DNA of 64,000 bases from Polaribacter marinus (GCF_022662535.1 NZ_JAKQYM010000005.1:181164-245163); one strand, 5' to 3'. Shown: positions 26,141 to 35,050, counted from the stretch's first letter. Numbers and translations are program-made. The notes: a model not told the origin generated them from the sequence alone.

Positions 26141-26487
26141 GTTAAGTTCTGCCTCCATGTTTTAACAATTGAAGTTAAAATTCTAATTAATTCGTTAATA
26201 TCCAAAATTAATGAATCAACATCTAAATCTGTTAACTCACTTTCTTTTAATAAGTGTAACCAATATTTAGTTTCTCTTGCTTCTTTTGATGAGATTGACA
26301 TTTTTGCTATAAAATCTCTTTTACTTTGCCCTGCAAGAGCCTCTTCAACATTTGCTCCTATTGATGTTCCACTTCTTAAAATTTGATTCGAAATTATAAA
26401 CTCTCTTTCTTCTTGTAATTTTTTATAAAGTGAAATAATCTTTAATGAAAAATGAAAACTCTTTTTCTGAACAATACTTTCTTTCAT
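26131..26487 (-). CDS. Four-helix-bundle protein (S23/Avd-like family)
   Basis: A 118-residue helical protein of the family first known from 23S rRNA intervening sequences, to which Avd of diversity-generating retroelements also belongs. The signatures are the start helix FHFSLKIISLYKKL, the RSGTSIGANVEEALAG loop and SSKEARETKYWLHLLKES. Function is unknown in most genomes; nucleic-acid binding is suspected from the basic pentameric fold. It sits alone between moeA and moaC in a molybdenum-cofactor operon and is bracketed by a 16-bp inverted repeat, which suggests insertion as a unit. No reverse transcriptase lies nearby, so it is not part of a retroelement. Confidence 0.9.
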   Translation of the reverse strand: MKESIVQKKSFHFSLKIISLYKKLQEEREFIISNQILRSGTSIGANVEEALAGQSKRDFIAKMSISSKEARETKYWLHLLKESELTDLDVDSLILDINELIRILTSIVKTWRQNLTKN

Positions 26488-26514
26488 TTCTTATTTTAAC
26501 TCAAAACTAATCAT

Positions 26515-26530
26515 TAAAAATTAAAAACTT
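26515..26530. repeat. Right arm of the 16-bp inverted repeat
   Basis: TAAAAATTAAAAACTT pairs with 26125-26140. It covers the last codons and stop of moeA. In the minus-strand transcript the two arms would form a stem that loops out the four-helix gene. Confidence 0.6.
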
Positions 26531-27714
26531 CGATAAGGGATTATCTTAAAAACTTCTCCTTTTTTAAAATCAGCCTTGTCGTTTGGCAACTGAATAAAAG
26601 CATCTGCTTTCACCAAACTTGCTAAATCTCCTGATCCATTTCCACTAATTGGAGTTGCAATTAAATGTCCAAATCTTGAACTTAATTTTACTTGTAAAAA
26701 GTACGTTAAATTAGGTTTAAAAGAAACATCAGCATTTAAAATTGCAGTCTCCTCTTCAACCTTTATTCCTACAGATTTGTAATACCAAGGATAAAAATAC
26801 TCCAAACAATTTACAAAAGTAGAAATCGGATTTCCTGGAAAAGCGAATACTTTGCAACTTTCATTTTCACCGAACCAAAAAGGTTTCCCGGGTCTTTGAG
26901 CAACTTTATGAAACAATTTTTTTACACCTAATTTATCAAAAACTTCGGGTAAAAAATCAAATTTTCCTTTACTAACCGCCCCACTAAAAAGCAACACATC
27001 GTATTCTTGTAAAAAACGTTCTATTTTAGATTTTAAAATGGGTTTATCATCTGTAATATGAGCTGTTTCTGATGAAATATGTAATCGTTCTAACAATGAG
27101 ACCAACGTAAAGACATTGCTTCTTCTAATTTGATGTTCTAACGGAATTTCATCAACACCAACCAATTCATCTCCCGTAGAAACAATCATTACTTTTGGTT
27201 GTTTTGCAACTTTTACAAACGATTTCCCCACAGTAGCTAAAACTCCAATTTCTGCTGCAGATATTTTTGTATTTTGTTTGATTAATACATCGCCAACTTT
27301 ACCATCTTTTCCTTTAGCGTGGATGTTTTGAGCTTCAGTAATAGCATTAATACTTATAGTTGCAATTCCATTTTTTATAGATACATCTTCGTATCGAATA
27401 ACAGTATTTGTATTTTTCGGTAAAATTGCACCCGTCATTACTTCTATACAATTCGCTGAATTATATAATGAAATTTGTTGACTTCCTGCAGCTTGAATAC
27501 CTTCTACCTTAAAAGCTCTTTGTCCATTTTTAAATGCAGTATAATCAATTGCAATTCCATCCATAGAAACTCTATTGAAAGGTGGAAAATCTCTATCAGC
27601 AGTAATTTCTTCTTTTAGAATTCTACCAACAGATTTTAGAAATGGAATTTCTTCAACACCAAATTCTTGAACTGAATTTAAAACTATATTTTTTGCTTCT
27701 TTTACTGAAATCAT
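26521..27714 (-). CDS. moeA: Molybdopterin molybdenumtransferase MoeA
   Basis: It inserts molybdate into adenylated molybdopterin. The 397-residue protein has the N-terminal MoeA domain (DRDFPPFNRVSMDGIAIDY), the GKDGKVGDVL segment, the MPT-binding core VSTGDELV and LLFSGAVSKGKFDFLPEV, and the FAFPGNPISTFV motif followed by a C-terminal domain. In other MoeA proteins the TGG(V/I)S loop binds substrate; here it reads SGAVS. It shares one base with the end of moaA (TAATG). Confidence 0.95.
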   Translation of the reverse strand: MISVKEAKNIVLNSVQEFGVEEIPFLKSVGRILKEEITADRDFPPFNRVSMDGIAIDYTAFKNGQRAFKVEGIQAAGSQQISLYNSANCIEVMTGAILPKNTNTVIRYEDVSIKNGIATISINAITEAQNIHAKGKDGKVGDVLIKQNTKISAAEIGVLATVGKSFVKVAKQPKVMIVSTGDELVGVDEIPLEHQIRRSNVFTLVSLLERLHISSETAHITDDKPILKSKIERFLQEYDVLLFSGAVSKGKFDFLPEVFDKLGVKKLFHKVAQRPGKPFWFGENESCKVFAFPGNPISTFVNCLEYFYPWYYKSVGIKVEEETAILNADVSFKPNLTYFLQVKLSSRFGHLIATPISGNGSGDLASLVKADAFIQLPNDKADFKKGEVFKIIPYRSF

Positions 27715-28706
27715 TATCCTCCAATTGTACTCATACTTTCAGAAACATTTCCTTTTGTACGATTTGCTTCTGCTATAAAACCATTTTCTGGTTTATCTTT
27801 TACCAATCTTAAGAAAAGCTCTTTTAAATCATCATTTGAAGCTCCTTTTCTTATAAAATTCCTTAGATTAAAAACACCATCATCAAACAAACAATTTTTA
27901 AAAGTTCCTGTTGATGTAATTCGAATTCGATTACAATCGTTACAAATAGTTCTTGTAAAAGCAGGGATAATTCCAAACGTTCCTAGATGATTCTCTACTT
28001 TATAATTCTTAGAAGTAGATGATTTTTCTGATTGTATTTCACAAACATCAAACTCGGTTTTTACTTCTTCTAAAATTTTATTAAACGTCCAATTTTCTTG
28101 CATTTTACGCTGCCCTGTCCCATTAAAAGGCATTTCTTCAATAAAACGTACTGCAACATTTTTATCTTTTGTTAATCTAACAAAATTGACAATTTCATCT
28201 GTATTAATACCAGACTGGACTACAACATTCAGTTTTAAATTTAAACTACTTTTTTCTAAAAGTTCAAAAGTTTTATAAACTTCTGGAAAAACATCTCTTC
28301 TTGTAATTTTTGCAAATTTTTCTCGATCTAAACTATCAATACTTAAATTGATGTTTTTTACTTTTTCTAACGCTTCAATCTTAGAAATATGCTGAGAAAT
28401 TAAAGCCCCATTTGTCGTAATATTTATTGCATCTAACAAATCGTTATAAGACAACATTTTTAAAAACTCTACAAAGTCTTTACGTACAAAAGGCTCTCCA
28501 CCTGTTAAACGCACTTTATTAACACCTAATTCTGTTAGTACGCGAATTAATCGATACATCTCCTTAAACGTTAACAATTCTTGTCTAGGGACAATATCAA
28601 TTCCATGAGCAGGCATACAATATTGGCAACGCAAATTGCAACGATCAGTAACCGCTAATCGTACATATTCCATTTGACGTCCAAAATTGTCTGTTAATTT
28701 GCTCAT
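27714..28706 (-). CDS. moaA: GTP 3',8-cyclase MoaA
   Basis: A radical SAM enzyme that starts molybdenum-cofactor synthesis from GTP. The 330 residues contain the SAM cluster motif CNLRCQYC (Cys23, Cys27, Cys30), the GGEP motif (RLTGGEPFVRKDF), the second cluster ligands C-x2-C-x13-C (CNDCNRIRITSTGTFKNC) and the conserved C-terminal Gly-Gly needed for activity (MSTIGG). It lies 9 bp after the sulfur-transporter gene, first of the molybdenum genes. Confidence 0.97.
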   Translation of the reverse strand: MSKLTDNFGRQMEYVRLAVTDRCNLRCQYCMPAHGIDIVPRQELLTFKEMYRLIRVLTELGVNKVRLTGGEPFVRKDFVEFLKMLSYNDLLDAINITTNGALISQHISKIEALEKVKNINLSIDSLDREKFAKITRRDVFPEVYKTFELLEKSSLNLKLNVVVQSGINTDEIVNFVRLTKDKNVAVRFIEEMPFNGTGQRKMQENWTFNKILEEVKTEFDVCEIQSEKSSTSKNYKVENHLGTFGIIPAFTRTICNDCNRIRITSTGTFKNCLFDDGVFNLRNFIRKGASNDDLKELFLRLVKDKPENGFIAEANRTKGNVSESMSTIGG

Positions 28707-28715
28707 TCTAGATTT

Positions 28716-29129
28716 TTAGTTTGGTAATTTTTTACTTAATACTCCATAGATAAAAGCGCCAATCATTGCACCAAATAATACAATAATAACAGACAAAGCT
28801 CCTTGACCAATTAAGACATACATTGGGCCAGGGCATGCACCTGACAAGGCCCAGCCTAAACCAAAAATACTTCCACCAACCAAAGTTCTTATAAATCCTT
28901 TTTTCTTGTCTTTTACATTAATTTGATTTCCTAAGTAATCTTTTATAATCCCTTTTTTAAATAATTGAATTATTACTATTCCAATTAAAACAGCACTACC
29001 AATAACACCATACATATGAAAAGACTGAAATTTAAACATTTCGTAGATTCTGTACCATGAAACAACTTGTGTTTTACTTAAAATAATTCCAAATAAAATA
29101 CCGGCTATTAAAAATTTTATATTCTTCAT
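28716..29129 (-). CDS. YeeE/YedE-type sulfur transporter subunit (shorter)
   Basis: A 137-residue protein with four membrane helices and the GxGWALSGACPGP motif, the cysteine loop of the YeeE/YedE (TsuA-like) family whose characterised members import thiosulfate. With its longer partner it makes the split pair common in Bacteroidota. The cysteine motif lies at about residue 97-108. It is directly upstream of moaA, so sulfur supply for cofactor synthesis is a possible link (inference). Confidence 0.88.
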   Translation of the reverse strand: MKNIKFLIAGILFGIILSKTQVVSWYRIYEMFKFQSFHMYGVIGSAVLIGIVIIQLFKKGIIKDYLGNQINVKDKKKGFIRTLVGGSIFGLGWALSGACPGPMYVLIGQGALSVIIVLFGAMIGAFIYGVLSKKLPN

Positions 29130-29138
29130 ATTTTTCTT

Positions 29139-29696
29139 TTAAAATAAAATTGGATAAATAAACCAAGTCATAATTAAACCTCCAATAAAAAATCCGATGG
29201 TTGCTATTAAAGAAGGTAATTGCAAACTACTTAAACCTGTAATTGAATGTCCTGATGTACACCCTCCAGCATAACGTGTTCCAAAACCTATTAAAACACC
29301 CGCACTAATTAAAATTAAAAACCCTTTTACAGTAAACATGTTTTCTGTACTATAAATTTCTGGAGGCAAATAAGAACTTCCCGCATCAGCAAAACCTAAT
29401 TCTGCTAAATCTTTTACAGTAGCTGGATTTAAATCTATAGCATGAGACTGCATTAAAAATTCTGAGGATATAAAACCTCCAATTAGAATTCCTATTACAA
29501 AAAATAAAAGCCAATGCTTTTCTTTTAAATTTATTTTAAAATAATCTGAAAATTTCCCTGCTCCTCCAATAGAGCAAAAAGTTTCTAAACTTGTAGAGAC
29601 CCCAAAACTCTTTCCAAAATAAAACATTAAAAAAAGTGTAAAAGCAATTAATGGTCCACCTACATACCAAGGCCAAGGTTGAGTAATAAAATCCAT
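29139..29696 (-). CDS. YeeE/YedE-type sulfur transporter subunit (longer)
   Basis: A 185-residue membrane protein with five or six helices and two cysteine-containing motifs: LETFCSIGGAGKFSDYF and RYAGGCTSGHSITG, hallmarks of the YeeE/YedE family. The cysteines handle the sulfur substrate in the thiosulfate transporter TsuA. It begins 2 bp after waaA and is followed by the second half of the transporter. Confidence 0.9.
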   Translation of the reverse strand: MDFITQPWPWYVGGPLIAFTLFLMFYFGKSFGVSTSLETFCSIGGAGKFSDYFKINLKEKHWLLFFVIGILIGGFISSEFLMQSHAIDLNPATVKDLAELGFADAGSSYLPPEIYSTENMFTVKGFLILISAGVLIGFGTRYAGGCTSGHSITGLSSLQLPSLIATIGFFIGGLIMTWFIYPILF

Positions 29697-29698
29697 TT

Positions 29699-30931
29699 TT
29701 AAAGTTTTTGTTTGATATAATTCATAATTAAATTTGTTGCACCTAGGTGATCTTCAATATATTTTTTATTAATGATGCCTGTTAATTTTCTAAAATTTTC
29801 ATCTTTTTTTAAACTCATCAAATTTTCTGTAAATTCTACTTGATTTTTGATTGAAATACAACCACCTATCTTCACCAAATCTACGGCTTCTTTAAATTTG
29901 TCGTATTTATTTCCAATCACTACAGGAATCCCAAAAGTTGCAGGTTCTAAAATATTATGCAAACCGGTTTTTAAACCTCCTCCAACATAAGCAACATCTG
30001 CTACAGCGTATATTTTTGTAAGAATTCCAATGGTATCAATAATAAAAACCTGATATTCTACTAAGTTTTTATCAGCTTTAGCGGAAAATAAAACTGTTTT
30101 TTTATTGATAGATTTTTGCAATGCCAAAATTGCTTCATCTTTAATATTATGTGGTGCAATAATAAACTTCTCATCTTTGGATGCTTTATTATTAATATAA
30201 TTCACCAATAACTCTTCATCTTCTTTCCAAGTACTTCCTGCAACAACTGTATATTTACGATCTTTAAATTGATTGATAAAATCTAGCGAATTATCTTGGT
30301 TTAAAATTTTAGAAACTCTATCAAAGCGTGTATCTCCAGCAACAGTCACATTTTTAAAATTGATAGATGCTAATAATTTTTTAGAATTATCATCTTGCAC
30401 AAAAAAGTGATGAAATGCTTGTAAAGATCTACGCATAAAACCTCCATAACTTTTAAAGAACAATTGTTTTTCTCTTAAAATACCAGAAACTAAAATTGTA
30501 GGAATTTCTTTTGATTTTAATTCATTTAAAAGATTTGGCCAAAATTCGTATTTTATAAAAATGGCCAAAGTAGGATTTACTTCTTTGATAAATTTTCTTG
30601 CGTTGAATTTTGAATCTAAAGGTAAATAACAAATGACATCTGCTAGATTGTAATTTTTTCTAATTTCATATCCGGAAGGAGAAAAGAAGGTCACTAAAAT
30701 TTTATAGGTCGGATGATTGATTTTTAATTCTTCAATAATAGGTCTTGCTTGTTCAAACTCACCCAAAGAAGCCGCATGAAACCAAATTGTTTTTTCATTT
30801 TTTAAAGGAGCTATTTTAGAAAAGGTTTCTTTTCTTCCGTTAACAAAAAGTTTTATTTTTTTATTAAACAAGGCTATAAAAGGCATTAGCAAAGATGTTA
30901 TAAAAACCGCTAAATTGTATAAAACTTTCAT
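29699..30931 (-). CDS. waaA: 3-deoxy-D-manno-octulosonic acid transferase (Kdo transferase)
   Basis: A GT30 enzyme that adds Kdo to lipid A precursor at the inner membrane. The 410 residues start with a membrane anchor (about residues 3-20), then the Glycos_transf_N domain (FHAASLGEFEQARPIIEEL; KILVTFFSPSGYEI), and a GT-B C-terminal half with GSTWKEDEELL and YVGGGLKTGLHNILEPATFGIPVVIG. It is the first gene of the minus-strand run that includes the sulfur and molybdenum genes; the link is probably only transcriptional. Confidence 0.94.
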   Translation of the reverse strand: MKVLYNLAVFITSLLMPFIALFNKKIKLFVNGRKETFSKIAPLKNEKTIWFHAASLGEFEQARPIIEELKINHPTYKILVTFFSPSGYEIRKNYNLADVICYLPLDSKFNARKFIKEVNPTLAIFIKYEFWPNLLNELKSKEIPTILVSGILREKQLFFKSYGGFMRRSLQAFHHFFVQDDNSKKLLASINFKNVTVAGDTRFDRVSKILNQDNSLDFINQFKDRKYTVVAGSTWKEDEELLVNYINNKASKDEKFIIAPHNIKDEAILALQKSINKKTVLFSAKADKNLVEYQVFIIDTIGILTKIYAVADVAYVGGGLKTGLHNILEPATFGIPVVIGNKYDKFKEAVDLVKIGGCISIKNQVEFTENLMSLKKDENFRKLTGIINKKYIEDHLGATNLIMNYIKQKL

Positions 30932-30988
30932 AGTTGTAAAAGTACAAAATACTAGCTACTAAGCTTCAAAAAATTAATTGCATAAAAA

Positions 30989-31012
30989 AAGCTATCTTAA
31001 AAAAGATAGCTT
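30989..31012 (-). terminator. Intrinsic terminator after the LytTR regulator gene
   Basis: Stem AAGCTATCTT / AAGATAGCTT with AAAA loop; on the minus strand it is followed by seven T. It lies 170 bp after the regulator's stop, and that gap (31013-31180) holds no gene I can support. Confidence 0.7.
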
Positions 31013-31180
31013 AAATGTTATACGGTGATTGTTGATCTATTCTTAACAGTATATTCCCCCGAAAAAATGTTAATAATAATCTAAATCACAATTCGAATAT
31101 ACAACAAATATTAGATTACACACTTAAAAATGTTCTAAAACAACCCTTTATTGTTCTAAAAATGAACTAACTACATTTTA

Positions 31181-31903
31181 TTATATTAAATTAATTCTTT
31201 TTATAATGTCTTCTTTATATTTTTTTCCAATAGGAATTTCATTGTCTAAAACCTTAACAGATGTTTGTTTTATTTGAGACAGATACCGCGTATTAACTAT
31301 AAACCCCCTGTGAACCCTAACAAAACTATCATCTAACTTTTCTAAAATATCGTTTAGACTCGTTCTTATCACCATTTTTTGATTCTTTATTAAGAAAATT
31401 TCTATATAAACATGAGCACTTTTTAAATATAAGATATCTTCAAAATGTATTTTAGTATAACATCCTTTGTCTTTTACAAAAAGTGAATTCTTAATGATAA
31501 GACTACTATTATCTACTTCTCCAACCTTTTTAGAAAAATTATGCAATGCAATTTCTATAGAAGTATACAATTCATCTTTAGAAAAAGGTTTTACCAAATA
31601 AGCTGGAGGCATAACCTCTTTAGCTTGATTTAATGTAAACTCATCTGAATTGGAGGTTAGAAAAATAAAAGGAAAATTATACGATTCTCTAATTTCTTTA
31701 GCAATATCAATTCCTGTTTTTTTTCCAGACAAGTGAATATCTAAAATAGCAATATCTGGTTGCTCTTCTTCTATTCTACCGATTGCTTCAGTGTAATTTA
31801 TAGCGGGCTCTAAAGCATCATAACCCAACTCTTCTAAAGCATCACAAATATTATCTGCAATTATGATTTCATCTTCTACAACTAAGATTTTTACTTTACT
31901 CAT
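31181..31903 (-). CDS. LytTR-family response regulator
   Basis: A 240-residue two-component regulator. The receiver domain (residues 1-120) has the acidic pair VVEDE, phospho-acceptor Asp in IAILDIHLSG, Thr/Ser in FLTSNSDEF and Lys in YLVKPFSKDEL. The C-terminal LytTR DNA-binding domain (about 140-240) shows DILYLKSAHVYIEI and DSFVRVHRGFIVNTRYLSQI. I chose ATG 31903 over a TTG 9 bp upstream. It follows its histidine kinase gene (76 bp) and probably acts with it. Confidence 0.92.
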   Translation of the reverse strand: MSKVKILVVEDEIIIADNICDALEELGYDALEPAINYTEAIGRIEEEQPDIAILDIHLSGKKTGIDIAKEIRESYNFPFIFLTSNSDEFTLNQAKEVMPPAYLVKPFSKDELYTSIEIALHNFSKKVGEVDNSSLIIKNSLFVKDKGCYTKIHFEDILYLKSAHVYIEIFLIKNQKMVIRTSLNDILEKLDDSFVRVHRGFIVNTRYLSQIKQTSVKVLDNEIPIGKKYKEDIIKRINLI

Positions 31904-31979
31904 CAATTTCAATTTTTTGAATAAAAATAACCATTTACATAAAGAATTAAAACTAAACTACATTAAAATTTTGTAAAAA

Positions 31980-33902
31980 CTAATTTACCAACTGCCTTGT
32001 ATTACTATCTTTAAAATAAATTTCGAATTTAGCACCTCCATTATTCGTTTGTTTTAATGTTCCATGAAGTTGTTTTACCAATCTATTTACTAATCTAAGC
32101 CCTAAACTTTTTGTCTTTTTAACATTAAAATCATCTGACAAACCAGGTCCATTATCTTTAATTATCAATCTATAATCTTCATTATCTTCTTTATGAATTG
32201 ATATTGACAAATTATTTTCTTTATCATTTCTAAAAGCATATTTATATGAATTAGTAATAATTTCATTAATAATTAAACCTAATGGAATTGCTGTATCTAC
32301 ATCAAACATCATGTTTTCTGAAGATATGGATGTTTTTACATTATGTGCTGATGAATATAAAGAAGATAGTTCTTTGGTCAGAAGTTTTATATACTCATCA
32401 AAATCTATAAGTCCACTATCGTTTTGATATAATTTTTGATGGATTAATGCCATCGATTTCACTCTGTTTTTTCCTTCATTAGCCAATTCTAGTGCTTTTT
32501 CATCTTCAATTCCTTTTGTTTGTAATTCTAACAAACTAGAAACAATTTGAAAATTATTTTTTACTCTATGATGCACTTCTTTTACCAATAACTCTTTTTC
32601 TTTTAATGATTTATTTATAATTTTATTCTTTTCAGAAAGCTCATTAGATTGCTTATTTATTTTTCTTAAAACAACTAATGTTATCAACAACAAAATAAAA
32701 CTTAAAGATGCTATAACACTATATAAAGTTGTTTTTTCTTTTTCATTTGTTATTTCCTTTTCCTTTACTTTTAGTGCTTGTTCAGTTTTATAATCTGCCA
32801 AAGATTGAGATAAATCTTGTGAATATATTTTTTTTGTATTTTCAATTGCTTTGTCTTTATACTTAAAAGCTAAATCATAATAACCATGAGTAAAAAGTGC
32901 TCTAGATGCTCCGTCTATATATCTAAATTTATTATTCGGATTTAAATCATTTGTTAATATATCTAGTTTAGAGACTAGCTCTGGTACATTTTTAACCTCA
33001 AACTTTTTTAAAATGGCTAACATTAATGGAGACGTTTTCTCTAAACGAGAAAGCAACTCCATATATAAAGAATAAGAGTGAATTCTTCTTGATGTATTAT
33101 TATAAACCTCATTTATCAACAAGGTTACTTTCTCATTATTCCCTCCTTTATAAACATAAGCATCAATTAAATGCTCAATTGTACTATAATAAAATGGAGA
33201 TTTTCTTGATAATTCTTTTTCTAACTCAAGGCTTTCTTCACTAACATCTATGTATTCTTGTAATTTTCCTTCTTCAACTAAAAAATCTGATAAATAATAC
33301 AAAAACATAATCTGCAATTCTTTGTCATTTAATTCTTTAGCCGTATTTAAGCATTCTAAAACAAGTTTTTTACCATTTTTAATATCCTTTTCAATAAGAT
33401 ACATTACAATTAAATGTGTTTTAATTTTAGTTTTAACCTTTAAAACATTTACATCTTTAGAATTAAATTTATTTACATAATTCTCTAATTCTCTTTGCAA
33501 AGAAGAAGCTTCATTTAAGTTTCCATTATTTCTTAATTCAGAAATTTGTAACCACTTAATTTCAACATAGTCTAAATTAATTTTTGCCCCTTTGGGTTCT
33601 GTAACGTAAGAGTTTATAAAGTTGGAGATTTTTTGATACTTTATGTATGACTTATCACCATTAATAGAAATAAAATCGAGATATTCTTTATAAGTAGCAC
33701 TTTCTCTATTTGTTATTTTTTGAAGAATTAATTTGTAAGAATCATTTTTAGCTAGTTTTAGATAATAATTAGCAGAGTCTAACTTTTGATCTAAAATAAA
33801 TACTTCTATTTTATTAGTTAATTCTTGTTGATTGTTTGTTTTTTCTTGAGCAAATCCAAAAAAAGAAAAAAAGAAAAGTAGGGGACTTAATAATAACCTC
33901 AT
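31980..33902 (-). CDS. TPR sensor histidine kinase, HisKA_2 type
   Basis: A 640-residue kinase with signal peptide (LLFFFSFFGFAQ), a periplasmic part of about 350 residues made of TPR-like helical hairpins, a membrane helix at about 395-415 (YSVIASLSFILLLITLVVL) with a short coiled coil, a HisKA_2 phospho-acceptor box (VKEVHHRVKNNFQIVSSLLELQ) and a HATPase_c domain (NEIITNSYKYAF; IKDNGPGLSDDF). This TPR-HisKA_2 architecture with a LytTR partner is frequent in flavobacteria. The signal is unknown. Confidence 0.92.
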   Translation of the reverse strand: MRLLLSPLLFFFSFFGFAQEKTNNQQELTNKIEVFILDQKLDSANYYLKLAKNDSYKLILQKITNRESATYKEYLDFISINGDKSYIKYQKISNFINSYVTEPKGAKINLDYVEIKWLQISELRNNGNLNEASSLQRELENYVNKFNSKDVNVLKVKTKIKTHLIVMYLIEKDIKNGKKLVLECLNTAKELNDKELQIMFLYYLSDFLVEEGKLQEYIDVSEESLELEKELSRKSPFYYSTIEHLIDAYVYKGGNNEKVTLLINEVYNNTSRRIHSYSLYMELLSRLEKTSPLMLAILKKFEVKNVPELVSKLDILTNDLNPNNKFRYIDGASRALFTHGYYDLAFKYKDKAIENTKKIYSQDLSQSLADYKTEQALKVKEKEITNEKEKTTLYSVIASLSFILLLITLVVLRKINKQSNELSEKNKIINKSLKEKELLVKEVHHRVKNNFQIVSSLLELQTKGIEDEKALELANEGKNRVKSMALIHQKLYQNDSGLIDFDEYIKLLTKELSSLYSSAHNVKTSISSENMMFDVDTAIPLGLIINEIITNSYKYAFRNDKENNLSISIHKEDNEDYRLIIKDNGPGLSDDFNVKKTKSLGLRLVNRLVKQLHGTLKQTNNGGAKFEIYFKDSNTRQLVN

Positions 33903-33951
33903 TTTAGTTAGTTTAGATTATAAATATACTGAAAAAGGAATACTTTAAAAC

Positions 33952-33986
33952 AAAAAAAAAACGCTCAAACTTTGTTTGAGCGTTTT
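33952..33986 (-). terminator. Terminator of rplU-rpmA
   Basis: A 13-bp perfect stem (AAAACGCTCAAAC / GTTTGAGCGTTTT, loop TTT) followed by a T run on the minus strand, 25 bp after the rpmA stop. Confidence 0.9.
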
Positions 33987-34010
33987 AATTGTAATAATTA
34001 TCTTAATTTC

Positions 34011-34271
34011 TTAAACTTCAAAAGGAGTTATAGAAACATAAGATCTATTATCTTTTTTCTTGCGGAATTCTACAACACCGTCAACCTTTGCATGTAAAGT
34101 ATGATCTTTACCCATGTAAACGTTTTCTCCTGGATTATGAGTTGTTCCTCTTTGACGAACAATAATGTTTCCTGCAATTGCAGCTTGTCCTCCAAATATT
34201 TTTACACCTAGACGTTTCGATTCTGATTCTCTACCATTCTTCGAACTACCTACACCTTTTTTATGTGCCAT
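34011..34271 (-). CDS. rpmA: 50S ribosomal protein bL27
   Basis: An 86-residue protein that reaches the peptidyl-transferase centre with its N-terminus. The start [24 protein letters not shown] is canonical, with no cleavable N-terminal extension of the Bacillota type. The rest ([25 protein letters not shown]) is diagnostic. It follows rplU by 39 bp. Confidence 0.98.
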   Translation of the reverse strand: MAHKKGVGSSKNGRESESKRLGVKIFGGQAAIAGNIIVRQRGTTHNPGENVYMGKDHTLHAKVDGVVEFRKKKDNRSYVSITPFEV

Positions 34272-34310
34272 GTTATTGAGTTTTTATAGGTTAAAGTTAA
34301 ATTTTAGGAA

Positions 34311-34961
34311 TTATTTTTCAATACCTCCGTCTAATCTATCTTGTAATTCTTTTAATTCATCCCACTTACCTTCTGCAGCTAAACCAGCTTGCTTTGGCCA
34401 AGTAGTTGTTACTAAATGAGATAATCTAGAACTTGCTTCAGTTAAGATTTCACTCAATTTTGCTGGATCTGCTTTTGCTACTTTTGCAAAAGTATCTAAA
34501 CCTGCACTCACTAAAGCTTCTGCTGCTTTAGGTCCTGCACCTTCAATTTTCTTTAAATCATCTGCTTTTCCAGATTTCTTTGGAGCAGCTTTTGCTTTTG
34601 GAGCTTCTACATTAGCTTTTTCCTTTTTAGGAGCTGCTTTTTTAGAACCAGAAGCAGCAATAGATTCAATTTGAATCTCGCTTAAAAATTGTCTGTGCCC
34701 ATTTTTCTTTTGGTAACCTTTTCTTCTTTTCTTTTTGAAGACGATTACTTTATCACCTTTTAAGTGACCTAAAATTTTGGCCGTTACTGCGGCTCCTTTT
34801 ATAGCTGGGGCGCCAATAGTTACACTTCCTTTATCATCAAGTAAAAGAACGTTATCAAAAGTTACTTTTGATCCTTCTTCTCCTTGTAAACGATGAACGT
34901 ATACCTTTTGGTCTTTTGCTACTTTAAACTGCTGCCCTGCTATCTCTACGATTGCGTACAT
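34311..34961 (-). CDS. rplU: 50S ribosomal protein bL21 with helix-hairpin-helix extension
   Basis: Residues 1 to about 103 are ordinary bL21 (MYAIVEIAGQQFKVAKDQKVYVHRL; KKKRRKGYQKKNGHRQ). The protein then continues to 216 residues, about twice the usual length: an Ala/Lys/Pro-rich linker (about 104-135) and a C-terminal domain with LKKIEGAGPKAAEALVSAGLDTFAKVA, a helix-hairpin-helix of the DNA/RNA-binding type. This extension occurs in other Bacteroidota to my knowledge. It has a consensus promoter at 35021-35050. Confidence 0.96.
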   Translation of the reverse strand: MYAIVEIAGQQFKVAKDQKVYVHRLQGEEGSKVTFDNVLLLDDKGSVTIGAPAIKGAAVTAKILGHLKGDKVIVFKKKRRKGYQKKNGHRQFLSEIQIESIAASGSKKAAPKKEKANVEAPKAKAAPKKSGKADDLKKIEGAGPKAAEALVSAGLDTFAKVAKADPAKLSEILTEASSRLSHLVTTTWPKQAGLAAEGKWDELKELQDRLDGGIEK

Positions 34962-35020
34962 ACTTTTAGTTTTGCGTATTTATACTTAAATTATGCATTA
35001 ACTTATTGAAAATGCGGGTG

Positions 35021-35050
35021 CAAATATACATCTTTTTTAATTTGATACAA
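35021..35050 (-). promoter_or_regulatory. Promoter TTG-N19-TATATTTG of rplU-rpmA
   Basis: TTG (35050-35048) and TATATTTG (35028-35021) fit the consensus. The downstream bases CACCCGCATTTT differ at one position from those after the HU promoter box. The leader is about 55 nt. Confidence 0.8.

Noticed and set aside
26131..26487. Avd of a diversity-generating retroelement
   Set aside because: The family is right but no reverse transcriptase, template repeat or variable repeat is visible in the window.
30932..31180. Gene in the gap between waaA and the LytTR regulator
   Set aside because: The gap shows only a terminator and AT-rich sequence, with no frame of plausible composition.
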